Source of the DNA: Lachnospiraceae bacterium | GTDB taxonomy: Bacteria > Bacillota > Clostridia > Lachnospirales > Lachnospiraceae | DNA: 34,038 bases | Direction of reading: 5' to 3' | NCBI GenBank assembly: GCA_022796475.1 | Contig: JAAWIS010000037.1 | Location: 1 to 34,038, forward strand | Part shown: positions 8,356 through 15,522 of the stretch, piece by piece | Layout: each line of letters begins with the position of its first letter | Position numbering within the stretch: position 1 is the first letter of the stretch | The notes under the pieces: model-generated | The model's database searches: none | The model's input: only the letters and a program-made list of their open reading frames with translations | What the model was told of the DNA's origin: nothing | Program-made: the position numbers and the translations under genes

Positions 8356-9264
8356 ATGGGATACATTGAAGGGATTATGATCAGTGCCTGTATCAATATT
8401 GTCTGCGTGGCCGGCCTGGCGATTCTGACAGGCTATACAGGCCTTTTTTCCATGGGACATGCCTGCTTTTTATGTCTGGGTGCGTATACAGCGGGGATTC
8501 TCACTAAATTTTTCGGGGTTCCCTATCTGATAGCGCTGCTGGCAGGAGGGGGGACAGCAGCGCTGTTTAGCCTGGTAATCGGAATCCCAACATTAAGGGG
8601 GAAAATGTCAGCAGACTGCTTCACCATTGCTACCTTTGGATTTGGTGAGGCTACAAGGGTAGTGATGGCAAATATTAACCACCCTTACGTGGGAGGGGCT
8701 CTTGGACTGTCCGGCCTGAATACGGATACCACCTTGCCAAAGGCCATTGTGATTGCTGCCATTGCCGTATATTTTGCAAGAAATTATGCCAAGTCCCAGC
8801 ATGGGAAACTTGCTATCGCTGTCCGGGACCATGCGGATGCATCGGAACTGATTGGAGTGAATATTTTTCATGAGAAGCTGAAAGCACTTGCAATCAGTGC
8901 ATTTTTCTGCGGAGTAGGCGGAGGGATGATGGCTCATTACTATACGTATATTGTTCCCAATATTTTTGGAGGAACCATGTCAACCAATCTTTTGACAGCC
9001 GTGGTACTGGGAGGGGTATGTTCCGTTACCGGTCCGGTACTGGCAACTTCTGTTTTGACGGCGACTCCGGAGGTGCTTCGCTTTATGTCAAACTGGCGGC
9101 TTCCCATGTATGGCCTGGTACTGATTCTTACCATGAGAATCCGGCCAGAGGGACTCATGGGATACCGGGAACTGTCAGTCAGGCCCCTAATCCGGCGGCT
9201 GAGGAAGAAGGCAGGAAAACACAGCAGGGACAAGGAGGTGCAGCATGGCTCTTTTGGAGATTAA
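8356..9264 (+). CDS. livM: LivM-type ABC transporter permease
   Basis: A 302-residue multi-span permease of the LivM family, the second half of the membrane core. Family marks are the early ILTGYTGLFSMGHACFLCLGAY segment (about 22-43; the 'slGhaaf' motif) and the coupling helix IAVRDHADASELIGVNIFHEKLKALAISAFFCG (about 154-186). The C-terminal tail is basic (RPLIRRLRKKAGKHSRDKE) and ends inside the start of the next gene: the last 20 bases overlap livG, a sign of translational coupling. AGGAAGGAGG precedes the ATG at good spacing. Confidence 0.9.
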   Translation: MGYIEGIMISACINIVCVAGLAILTGYTGLFSMGHACFLCLGAYTAGILTKFFGVPYLIALLAGGGTAALFSLVIGIPTLRGKMSADCFTIATFGFGEATRVVMANINHPYVGGALGLSGLNTDTTLPKAIVIAAIAVYFARNYAKSQHGKLAIAVRDHADASELIGVNIFHEKLKALAISAFFCGVGGGMMAHYYTYIVPNIFGGTMSTNLLTAVVLGGVCSVTGPVLATSVLTATPEVLRFMSNWRLPMYGLVLILTMRIRPEGLMGYRELSVRPLIRRLRKKAGKHSRDKEVQHGSFGD

Positions 9265-10027
9265 GGAGTTATCCATTCATTTTGGAGGCGTAAAAGCAGT
9301 TCAGGAGGTTTCCTTTTCCGTTGAAAAGGGGGATTTTATCGGCCTGATCGGACCTAACGGCGCTGGGAAAACCACAGTATTTAACGCAGTAACCGGGGTG
9401 GTAGTGCCTACAAAGGGAACGATTTATTTTGACGGGCGCCAGTTAAACGGAATGCGTCCGGACAGAATATCCCATCTGGGGATTGCAAGAACTTTTCAGA
9501 ATATCCGTATTTACCCGAAGATGTCGGCCCTGGACAATGTAGCCATTGGCTTAGACAGCCATGCATCGTATCATACCGTTTCTGCTATGCTGGGCCTGCC
9601 CCACGTAAGGCGGCGGGATAAGGAGATACGTGAAACCTGCCTGGAATTTTTGGATCAGGTGGGGATTGTACAGTATAAAGATTCAGAAACCGGTTCTCTT
9701 CCCTATGGCATTCAGAGAAAAGTTGAGATTGCCAGGGCTTTGGCAACCAGGCCTAAGCTTTTGTTTTTAGATGAGCCGGCAGCAGGGATGAATACAGCAG
9801 AAAGCATGGAGCTTGTTTCCTTTTTACAGACGCTCCATGAAAATACCGGGATCGCCATAGTCCTGATTGAGCATCATCTGGAAGTCGTGATGGAAGTATG
9901 CAAGAAGATCCATGTGCTGAATTTAGGGCAGATGCTGGCCTCCGGCACGCCAAAAGAAATCCAGAATAATCAAGATGTGATTACGGCTTATCTGGGAGAA
10001 AGGAGGACCCCCCATGACGGAGAATAG
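9245..10027 (+). CDS. livG: LivG-type ABC transporter ATP-binding protein
   Basis: A 260-residue ATPase of the LivG type. Visible motifs are Walker A GPNGAGKT (about 36-43), the Q-loop FQNIRIYP, the signature LPYGIQRKVEIARAL, Walker B LLFLDEPAAGMN and the switch His in IEHH. The AAGMN motif after Walker B is characteristic of LivG rather than LivF. The signature reads PYGIQ where most LivG proteins have S-Y-G-Q-Q, a small change. It overlaps livM upstream by 20 bases and livF downstream by 14. AAGGAGG precedes the ATG. Confidence 0.92.
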   Translation: MALLEIKELSIHFGGVKAVQEVSFSVEKGDFIGLIGPNGAGKTTVFNAVTGVVVPTKGTIYFDGRQLNGMRPDRISHLGIARTFQNIRIYPKMSALDNVAIGLDSHASYHTVSAMLGLPHVRRRDKEIRETCLEFLDQVGIVQYKDSETGSLPYGIQRKVEIARALATRPKLLFLDEPAAGMNTAESMELVSFLQTLHENTGIAIVLIEHHLEVVMEVCKKIHVLNLGQMLASGTPKEIQNNQDVITAYLGERRTPHDGE

Positions 10028-10745
10028 CAGAGAAATTCTCTTATCTGTAAAGGATTTAAATGTGTTTTACGGAGGGATACAGGCCCTTCACGGAATTTCC
10101 CTGGAAATCAAAAGGGGGGAAATTGTATCGATTATCGGAGCCAACGGAGCCGGAAAATCCACGCTTTTAAAGACCATAGCCGGTGATAAGGAAATCGGCA
10201 GCGGAACCATAGAATGGAATGGGCAGCCGCTGCCCTCAAAGATCCATCAGTTTTCCCAGCAGGGGATCTGTCTGGTTCCGGAAGGAAGAAAGATTTTTGT
10301 CAATTTAACGGTTATCGATAACCTGCGGGTGGGAGCTTATGCGGAAAAGAAGAAATCAGTAATCCGGGAGCGGATGGAAGAGGTATTTGAACTGTTTCCC
10401 AGGCTGAAAGAGCGTTCCAAGCAGATGAGCGGCACCTTATCAGGAGGGGAGCAGCAAATGTTAGCAGTAGGAAGGGCCTTGATGGCGGCACCAAAACTTA
10501 TGATGCTGGACGAGCCTTCCCTTGGCTTGGCGCCTATTATCATTGATGAAATGTTTGAAAAATTTAAGCAGATTAATCAGGTGTATGGAACCACTATGCT
10601 GATTGTGGAGCAGAATGCCCAGTTAGCCCTGGAAACGGCAGATACAGGATATATTTTGAATCTGGGAACCATCCAAATGGAAGGAAAGGGAAAGGAACTG
10701 TTGAACAATCCTTATATTCAGAAGGCGTATTTAGGATTTCAGTAA
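10014..10745 (+). CDS. livF: LivF-type ABC transporter ATP-binding protein
   Basis: A 243-residue ATPase that pairs with LivG. It shows Walker A GANGAGKS (about 42-49), Q-loop region VPEGRKIFVNLTV (PEGR is typical of LivF), signature LSGGEQQMLAVGRAL, Walker B LMMLDEPSLGLAP (the SLGLAP form marks LivF) and switch region VEQN. The coding start overlaps the livG end by 14 bases and has AAAGGAGG inside livG. It ends 12 bases before the second amidohydrolase, so transporter and enzyme are almost certainly on one transcript. Confidence 0.93.
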   Translation: MTENSREILLSVKDLNVFYGGIQALHGISLEIKRGEIVSIIGANGAGKSTLLKTIAGDKEIGSGTIEWNGQPLPSKIHQFSQQGICLVPEGRKIFVNLTVIDNLRVGAYAEKKKSVIRERMEEVFELFPRLKERSKQMSGTLSGGEQQMLAVGRALMAAPKLMMLDEPSLGLAPIIIDEMFEKFKQINQVYGTTMLIVEQNAQLALETADTGYILNLGTIQMEGKGKELLNNPYIQKAYLGFQ

Positions 10746-10757
10746 AGGATGTGAAGG

Positions 10758-12185
10758 ATGATGCTGGATACTTTAATTTATGGCGGATATGTAATCACCA
10801 TGGAGGGAGCAGGAACCGGGGTAATCCCCTGTGGTGCGGTGGGGATTAAAGGCAATGAGATTGCAGTAGTGGGAACAGAGAAAGAAGTGTTAAAACAGTA
10901 TCAGGCCCATCGGTATCTTAATGCAGCAGGGAAAGCGGTGCTGCCTGGCTTTGTGAATGTGCATATGCATACAGGAGATGCAATTGTCCGGAGCTGCGCA
11001 CAAGATATTCCGGGAAAAATTTGGAGATTTAAAGGAATTCTGCCTCTGTTAGGGGTTGCAAGAGAGGAAGATTTTACAGCCGCATCCCAGTTAAATATCA
11101 TAGAGGCCATCCGCTCCGGGATTACCACTTTTGGCGATTATTATTATCCTATGGCAGAAATGGTAGAAAACCACATTAAACTGGGAACCAGGGCCGTGGT
11201 AAGCGGGATGATCAACGAGCTTCCTCCGGATGTTTCGGTGGTGGAGGTAGATGAGCTAATTCCTTTGGATTCTGCAGTAGGCGGGAAAAAGCTTTCGGAT
11301 AACCGGAAATTAGTAGAGCAGTATCATGAAAGCTTTGGGGGACGGATTACCTGCCGGTATGGCCCCCATTCGGCGGCCATGTGTTCAAAAGAAATGCTGG
11401 AAGAAATTAAGCATCAGGCAGATCTGGCGGATGTTGGGATTTTTACCCATCTGGTTCAGACCAGAGAGGAAATCACTCAGACCAGGCTTCGCACCGGACT
11501 AAGGCCAGTGGCGCTTCTTGATTCACTTGGATATTTAAACCGGAAGCTTTTGGCAGCCCATATGACGTATGCTTCCATGGAAGAAGTAAAACAGGTAGCC
11601 AAATCCGGCGCTTCCCTGGCCCTTTGCAGCGCCAGCATTTCCATTGTAAGGGGCGCTCTTCCTCCGGCACAGGAATTTTTAGCTTACGGGGGACGGGTAG
11701 GTTTGGGAACTGACCAGATTTGCAACGGGACCAATATGTTTGACGAGATGAAATATGCATCAATGATACACAAATATAAAAATCACGATGCAACCATGAT
11801 GCCTTCCTGGAAAATTTTAAGAATGGCAACCATTGAAGCGGCAGATGCTCTTGGCATGGCAGAAACAATCGGGTCGTTAAAAAAGGGGAAAAAGGCAGAT
11901 TTGATTGTTGTGGATTTGTCAGAACCCCATATGAATCCCATATATGATTCCCCTGTACGGAATCTGATTCCTAACTTAGTATATGCAGCAAGAGGCCATG
12001 AGGTGGAATCTGTGATCATTGACGGCAGATTTGTTATGGAAAACAGAAGGATCCTGACAGGAAAGGAAGAGGAAATTATAAAAAGGGTTCAGGAAGGGGC
12101 GGAAAGAATTGCAGGAAAGCTAAATGAACTTCCCTGGGCGAAAGAACTTCCGCTGGCGAAGTGGACAAGAGAGGGATATTATTAA
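10758..12185 (+). CDS. TrzA/AtzA-type amidohydrolase (deaminase/hydrolase of N-heterocycles)
   Basis: A 475-residue amidohydrolase of the subgroup with cytosine, guanine and S-adenosylhomocysteine deaminases and the triazine hydrolases. One metal site is visible: H69 and H71 (NVHMH), H231 (THLVQ), H268 (AAHMT) and D319 (GTDQ). In most deaminases the third His is followed by a catalytic Glu in an HxxE motif; here it is Q234 (HLVQ), so the reaction may not be a standard deamination. The tail KKGKKADLIVVDL is the usual beta-sandwich segment. AAAGGA lies eight bases before the first of two adjacent ATGs. The stop abuts the TTG start of the exporter. Exact substrate unknown. Confidence 0.85.
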   Translation: MMLDTLIYGGYVITMEGAGTGVIPCGAVGIKGNEIAVVGTEKEVLKQYQAHRYLNAAGKAVLPGFVNVHMHTGDAIVRSCAQDIPGKIWRFKGILPLLGVAREEDFTAASQLNIIEAIRSGITTFGDYYYPMAEMVENHIKLGTRAVVSGMINELPPDVSVVEVDELIPLDSAVGGKKLSDNRKLVEQYHESFGGRITCRYGPHSAAMCSKEMLEEIKHQADLADVGIFTHLVQTREEITQTRLRTGLRPVALLDSLGYLNRKLLAAHMTYASMEEVKQVAKSGASLALCSASISIVRGALPPAQEFLAYGGRVGLGTDQICNGTNMFDEMKYASMIHKYKNHDATMMPSWKILRMATIEAADALGMAETIGSLKKGKKADLIVVDLSEPHMNPIYDSPVRNLIPNLVYAARGHEVESVIIDGRFVMENRRILTGKEEEIIKRVQEGAERIAGKLNELPWAKELPLAKWTREGYY

Positions 12186-13061
12186 TTGAAGGAGAAACAG
12201 GCATACAGTTTTATTATAACAGCAGCAGTTTTGTGGGGATGCATTGGGATTTTTTACCGTAAGTTATCGTCCATGGGATTTACCCCTATGGAAATTGTTT
12301 TTATCCGTGTGACGGTGGCAGCGGCTGCTATGATCTGGTACTGCTTCATAACGGATCCCAGAAAACTGAATATTCGCCTTAAGGACAGCTTCTGGTTTTT
12401 AGGAACAGGAATTGGCAGTTTAGTATTTTTTAACTGGTGTTATTTTCATGCTATGGACAAAACCTCCCTGGCAACGGCAGCGCTGCTGTTATATACGGCC
12501 CCTGTCTTTGTACTGCTGATGTCCTGCCTGTTTTTAGGAGAGCAGATTACCAAAAAAAAGGCAGCAGCAATGGCAATTGTATTTGCAGGAAGCGCGCTGT
12601 CGTCCGGAATCCTGACGGAACAGGGAAATCCCCTGTCCTGGCCAGGGATTTTCTATGGCCTGGGGGCAGGATTCGGTTATGGGCTGTACAGTATATTTGG
12701 AACGGTTCTTCTTAGGAAGTATCAGGCGGAAACGGTAAGCACCTATACCTTTGTATTTGCAGCGGCTGGTGCAGCGCCTGCTTTTGTGTCTGGATTTCAA
12801 TGGAGCGGCCTGGCCTGCCTATCCAAGGCGCTGTGGCCTGCCCTTGGGATTGGCATCCTTAGCAGTATGCTTCCCTTTTTGCTGTATACCAGGGGGCTGA
12901 AGCTGGTTTCGGCAAGCAAAGCTTCCGGGGTTGCCGCCATCGAGCCGGTGGCTGCCGCAGCCGTCGGATTGGTTTTCTTTGAGGAAACCTTGGACGGAGG
13001 AAAGATTTTGGGAATTATCATGACGTTGTGGGGCATTTTCCTGCTGAAGTCTGCCGAATAA
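12186..13061 (+). CDS. EamA/DMT family membrane transporter
   Basis: The 291-residue protein has about ten hydrophobic spans in two related halves, as in the drug/metabolite transporter superfamily. Typical pieces are FIITAAVLWGCIGIFYRKL at the start, FFNWCYFHAMDKTSLATAALLLYTAPVFVLLMS in the first half (about 80-113) and the last-span motif SGVAAIEPVAAAAVGLVFFEETLDGGKILGI. Such proteins usually export metabolites or amino acids. The start is TTG, directly after the stop of the amidohydrolase; no ATG upstream of the first span exists, and GAGAGGGA lies about nine bases ahead. In this operon it may export the end product or excess substrate (inference). Confidence 0.87.
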   Translation: MKEKQAYSFIITAAVLWGCIGIFYRKLSSMGFTPMEIVFIRVTVAAAAMIWYCFITDPRKLNIRLKDSFWFLGTGIGSLVFFNWCYFHAMDKTSLATAALLLYTAPVFVLLMSCLFLGEQITKKKAAAMAIVFAGSALSSGILTEQGNPLSWPGIFYGLGAGFGYGLYSIFGTVLLRKYQAETVSTYTFVFAAAGAAPAFVSGFQWSGLACLSKALWPALGIGILSSMLPFLLYTRGLKLVSASKASGVAAIEPVAAAAVGLVFFEETLDGGKILGIIMTLWGIFLLKSAE

Positions 13062-13081
13062 TTGATGAAGGGATTCGTATT

Positions 13082-13891
13082 ATGTATAATGAGCGCCAAA
13101 AAGAATTAATTCGTTATCTGTCAGAAGTAAAATTTGCAAAAGCGGAACAGTTGGCGGAACGGTTCCAGGTTTCTTTGGAAACCATCCGCCGGGATTTAAT
13201 GGAGCTGGAAAAAGATTCTTCCATCAGGCGGATCCGGGGCGGTGCTGTGTACAGCAATATGCGGGCAAAGGAACTGGAATTTGCAAAAAAAATGGAGAAT
13301 AATCAAAAGGGGAAATATGCCATTGCAAATTTGGCTATGGAGTACATCAAAGACGGAGATGCCATTGCCATGAATAACGGCATAACAACACTGGCTTTGG
13401 CAAAATGTATGCAGTACAGCAGGAACCAGTTGACGATTGTTACCAATTCCCCGGATATTGCCTTGATTTTAAGTGATAACGAAAGCAATCAAGTGTTTTT
13501 AACAGCCGGTTATCTCCGCAAGCACAATAAAAGCCTGATTGGGAGTATGTGCAGTGAAAGCCTTGAATTTTTTAAAGTGGATAAGACGATTTTAAGCATA
13601 GACGGGATTTCCATCCAGGACGGTGTTACGGAGTTTAATACAGAGGAAGCCTCTATTCTCCGAAAGATGCTGGAGATTGGCCATACCAAGATGATTCTTT
13701 GTGAATTCAGCAAGTTCAGCGAGGTGGCTTTCAATAAAATCTGCCCTGCCAGAGGGATTGACTACGTGTTTACTGACTGGAACGTGCCGGCAAAGGATGT
13801 GAAAGCCTGGAGCGACATCGGAGTCAAAATCTGCTTTTCTCCAAAGCGGAAAGATTCAGGCTGCGGATTACAGGGCGCCAGCGAACCGTAA
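13082..13891 (+). CDS. DeoR family transcriptional regulator (copy 2)
   Basis: A 269-residue DeoR regulator, close in sequence along its whole length to the one at 2576 (shared stretches YLSEVKFAK, ETIRRDL, TVVTNSP/TIVTNSP, GSMC, FKVDK, DGISI, RKMLEI, HTK, CPA, IDY, TDWN). It keeps the effector-loop NNGITT (98-103) and SKF, so it should still sense a phosphorylated or similar ligand. The frame is open from 13028, but the ATG at 13082 has GATGAAGGGA eight bases upstream and aligns with the paralogue's start. It lies 20 bases after the exporter gene, as the last gene of the operon, which suggests autoregulation. No clear terminator follows; only a weak GGAGA/TCTCC hairpin at 13911-13925. Confidence 0.92.
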   Translation: MYNERQKELIRYLSEVKFAKAEQLAERFQVSLETIRRDLMELEKDSSIRRIRGGAVYSNMRAKELEFAKKMENNQKGKYAIANLAMEYIKDGDAIAMNNGITTLALAKCMQYSRNQLTIVTNSPDIALILSDNESNQVFLTAGYLRKHNKSLIGSMCSESLEFFKVDKTILSIDGISIQDGVTEFNTEEASILRKMLEIGHTKMILCEFSKFSEVAFNKICPARGIDYVFTDWNVPAKDVKAWSDIGVKICFSPKRKDSGCGLQGASEP

Positions 13892-13931
13892 CAGATTCAG
13901 AGGAATAATTGGAGAATTGCTCTCCCTTAAC

Positions 13932-13960
13932 TTTACTTACCGGGGTATTTGTTGTATACT
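13932..13960 (+). promoter_or_regulatory. Promoter of the PfkB kinase gene
   Basis: TTTACT (13932-13937), 17-base spacer, TATACT (13955-13960). This places the start of transcription about 30 bases before the ATG at 13999 and separates the kinase from the preceding operon. Confidence 0.6.
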
Positions 13961-13998
13961 TAAGAGAATAAAACAAGTAATTCCGGGAGGAACCTGCG

Positions 13999-14967
13999 AT
14001 GAGTGAAAAAAAGTACGATGTTGTGGCATTAGGCGAGCTGTTAATTGATTTTACAGAAAACGGAGTAAGCAGTCAGGGAAATACGGTTTATGAGGCAAAT
14101 CCTGGCGGCGCCCCCTGCAATGTGCTGGCCATGTTAAATAAGCTTGGCCATAAAACTGCCTTTATGGGAAAGGTGGGGGTAGATATTTTCGGGAACCGGC
14201 TAAAGGCTGTGCTGGATGAAGTCGGGATCGATACCAGCGCTCTTTTGATGGATCCGGATGTGCGGACCACACTGGCTTTTGTCCAGACCTTTGCAGACGG
14301 TGACAGGGACTTTTCTTTTTACCGGAATCCGGGGGCCGATATGATGCTGACAGAGGAAGAGCTGGATGAAGAGATGCTGGCCCAATGCAAAGTGTTCCAC
14401 TTTGGAACATTATCGATGACTCATGAAGAAGTAAGGAAGGCAACGAAAAAGGCAATTGCGGTGGCCAAAGAAAATGGGGCAGTGATTTCATTTGATCCCA
14501 ATTTGCGTCCGCCTTTATGGACTTCTCTTGATTTGGCCAGGGAGCAGGTGGACTACGGTTTAAGGCAGTGCCATATCTTAAAGATTTCTGATAATGAAAT
14601 CCAATGGTTTACAGGCAAAGAGGACTATGATGAAGGGATCCGGGTTCTTCAGGAGACTTATCAGATTCCTCTGATTTTGCTGTCATTAGGAAAAGAAGGA
14701 AGCCGGGCTTACTATAAGAATCTGAAAGTGCAGCAGGCTCCCTACCTTCAGAAAAATACCATTGAAACCACAGGGGCCGGAGATACCTTTGGAGGAAGCT
14801 GCCTTCATTTTGTGCTGGAATACGGGTTAGATAACCTGGATGAGGAGAAGCTTTCTGCCATGCTTTCCTTTGCTAATGCAGCCGCAGCCCTGATTACCAC
14901 AAGAAAAGGCGCCCTGAAAGTCATGCCAGAGGCAGAAGAAGTGAAAAAAATTATGGAAACTACTTGA
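13999..14967 (+). CDS. scrK: Fructokinase-like PfkB carbohydrate kinase
   Basis: A 322-residue ribokinase-family sugar kinase, most like bacterial fructokinases (ATP plus fructose to fructose 6-phosphate). Visible are the N-terminal ALGELLIDF (10-18), the substrate-side NPGGAPCNVL (34-43) and GKVGVDIFG, and the C-terminal signature TTGAGDTFGGS with catalytic D262. GGGAGG precedes the ATG. The gene has its own promoter and stands alone; no sucrose or fructose uptake gene is adjacent, so the specific sugar is an inference from family resemblance. The stop codon overlaps the TTGACA of the next promoter. Confidence 0.87.
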   Translation: MSEKKYDVVALGELLIDFTENGVSSQGNTVYEANPGGAPCNVLAMLNKLGHKTAFMGKVGVDIFGNRLKAVLDEVGIDTSALLMDPDVRTTLAFVQTFADGDRDFSFYRNPGADMMLTEEELDEEMLAQCKVFHFGTLSMTHEEVRKATKKAIAVAKENGAVISFDPNLRPPLWTSLDLAREQVDYGLRQCHILKISDNEIQWFTGKEDYDEGIRVLQETYQIPLILLSLGKEGSRAYYKNLKVQQAPYLQKNTIETTGAGDTFGGSCLHFVLEYGLDNLDEEKLSAMLSFANAAAALITTRKGALKVMPEAEEVKKIMETT

Positions 14968-14992
14968 CAAATCCATTAAATGGGATTACAAT
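14964..14992 (+). promoter_or_regulatory. Near-consensus sigma-A promoter upstream of the Met-rich ORF
   Basis: TTGACA (14964-14969), exactly 17 bases, then TACAAT (14987-14992): 6 of 6 and 5 of 6 matches. The -35 overlaps the last codon and stop of the kinase gene. Transcription would begin near 14999, giving a leader of about 70 bases before the ATG at 15068. Confidence 0.75.
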
Positions 14993-15067
14993 CATGCCCA
15001 TAAATCAAAATCCTACTGTTTCTATAGGAAATTTAGGAAACATGAATTTTGGACAAGGAGGACCAAT

Positions 15068-15214
15068 ATGAATCAGTTTCAGGCCATGCAGATGAATCCA
15101 ATGGGAATGAACAGCGGCATGCGTATGATGTGCGGCATGTATTTGCGTGGAAAATTGAATGTTCAGGTTCTTTGTATGGATTACAGTGATAAAAGATTTG
15201 CTGAAAGGGCATAA
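15068..15214 (+). CDS. Met-rich small protein or leader peptide (48 aa)
   Basis: I do not recognise a family. The 48-codon frame starts MNQFQAMQMNPMGMNSGMRM and has 10 Met codons (residues 1, 7, 9, 12, 14, 18, 20, 21, 24, 37), nine of them in the first 24 codons; the second half is ordinary and ends in FAERA. A textbook AAGGAGGA lies five bases before the ATG, and a near-consensus promoter lies about 100 bases upstream, so translation is plausible. No signal peptide or membrane span is seen; MxM/MxxM spacing and one Cys in MMCGM could bind soft metals. The next gene is metN, 309 bases on, with hairpins between, so a methionine-responsive leader peptide is an alternative. Too short for many gene finders. 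Confidence 0.55.
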   Translation: MNQFQAMQMNPMGMNSGMRMMCGMYLRGKLNVQVLCMDYSDKRFAERA

Positions 15215-15245
15215 TCCTTATGTCAGTAGAAGAAGCGGATATTAG

Positions 15246-15278
15246 GTCGCAGGTCTGTGCAGGACTTGCGGCTATTTT
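15246..15278 (+). terminator. Hairpin after the Met-rich ORF, possible terminator
   Basis: CGCAGGTCT (15248-15256) pairs with GGACTTGCG (15262-15270) over nine positions (two G-U) around a 5-base loop, and GCTATTTTGC follows. The U tract is short. It is directly upstream of repeat copy A, whose first hairpin starts in the same T run. Confidence 0.45.
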
Positions 15279-15400
15279 GCTTTATAGGAAATTGCGTCTT
15301 ATAAAGCAAAAACCCTCCGGGGGATGCGCACTTCGCGCTTTAAGGAAACTGTCTGCTGGCGCAGACGCGCTCCGGCGCGCCAGTCCGGCAAACCGGAATC
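15275..15400 (+). repeat. Structured dispersed repeat, copy A
   Basis: This is the first of three related copies (others at 18496 and 19021). In order it has a TTTATAGG/TATAAA hairpin, here extended to 12 exact pairs by TTTTGC/GCAAAA (15275-15286 with 15300-15311); the block AACCCTCCGGG; a GCGC-ACTTC-GCGC hairpin; a GTCTG-CTGGC-GCAGAC-type hairpin; CGCGCTCCGGCGCG; and a decayed final AGTCCGG/CCGGA hairpin. The 309-base gap between the Met-rich ORF and metN is mostly this element, plus AGGGTT/AACCCT at about 15414-15430. Confidence 0.85.
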
Positions 15401-15522
15401 TTTGTTCTTTCACAGGGTTTTTGGAACCCTTCATGAAAGCGCCTTCCTGGTGATGGAGGAATGGCCATTGATCCGCAAGTGGAAGGGCAGCCCCGTTTCA
15501 TAATAGTTTAGGAGAGAAAACC

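Noticed and set aside
13911-13925. Hairpin after the second deoR gene as operon terminator
   Set aside because: Only five pairs and no T run; too weak to call.
15220-15453. 77-codon frame upstream of metN
   Set aside because: Most of it is repeat copy A read through; the ribosome site is weak and the codons are unlike the neighbours.
15215-15522. SAM riboswitch or T-box upstream of metN
   Set aside because: I looked for the S-box core and the T-box motif by eye and found neither; the gap is explained by hairpins and repeat A.
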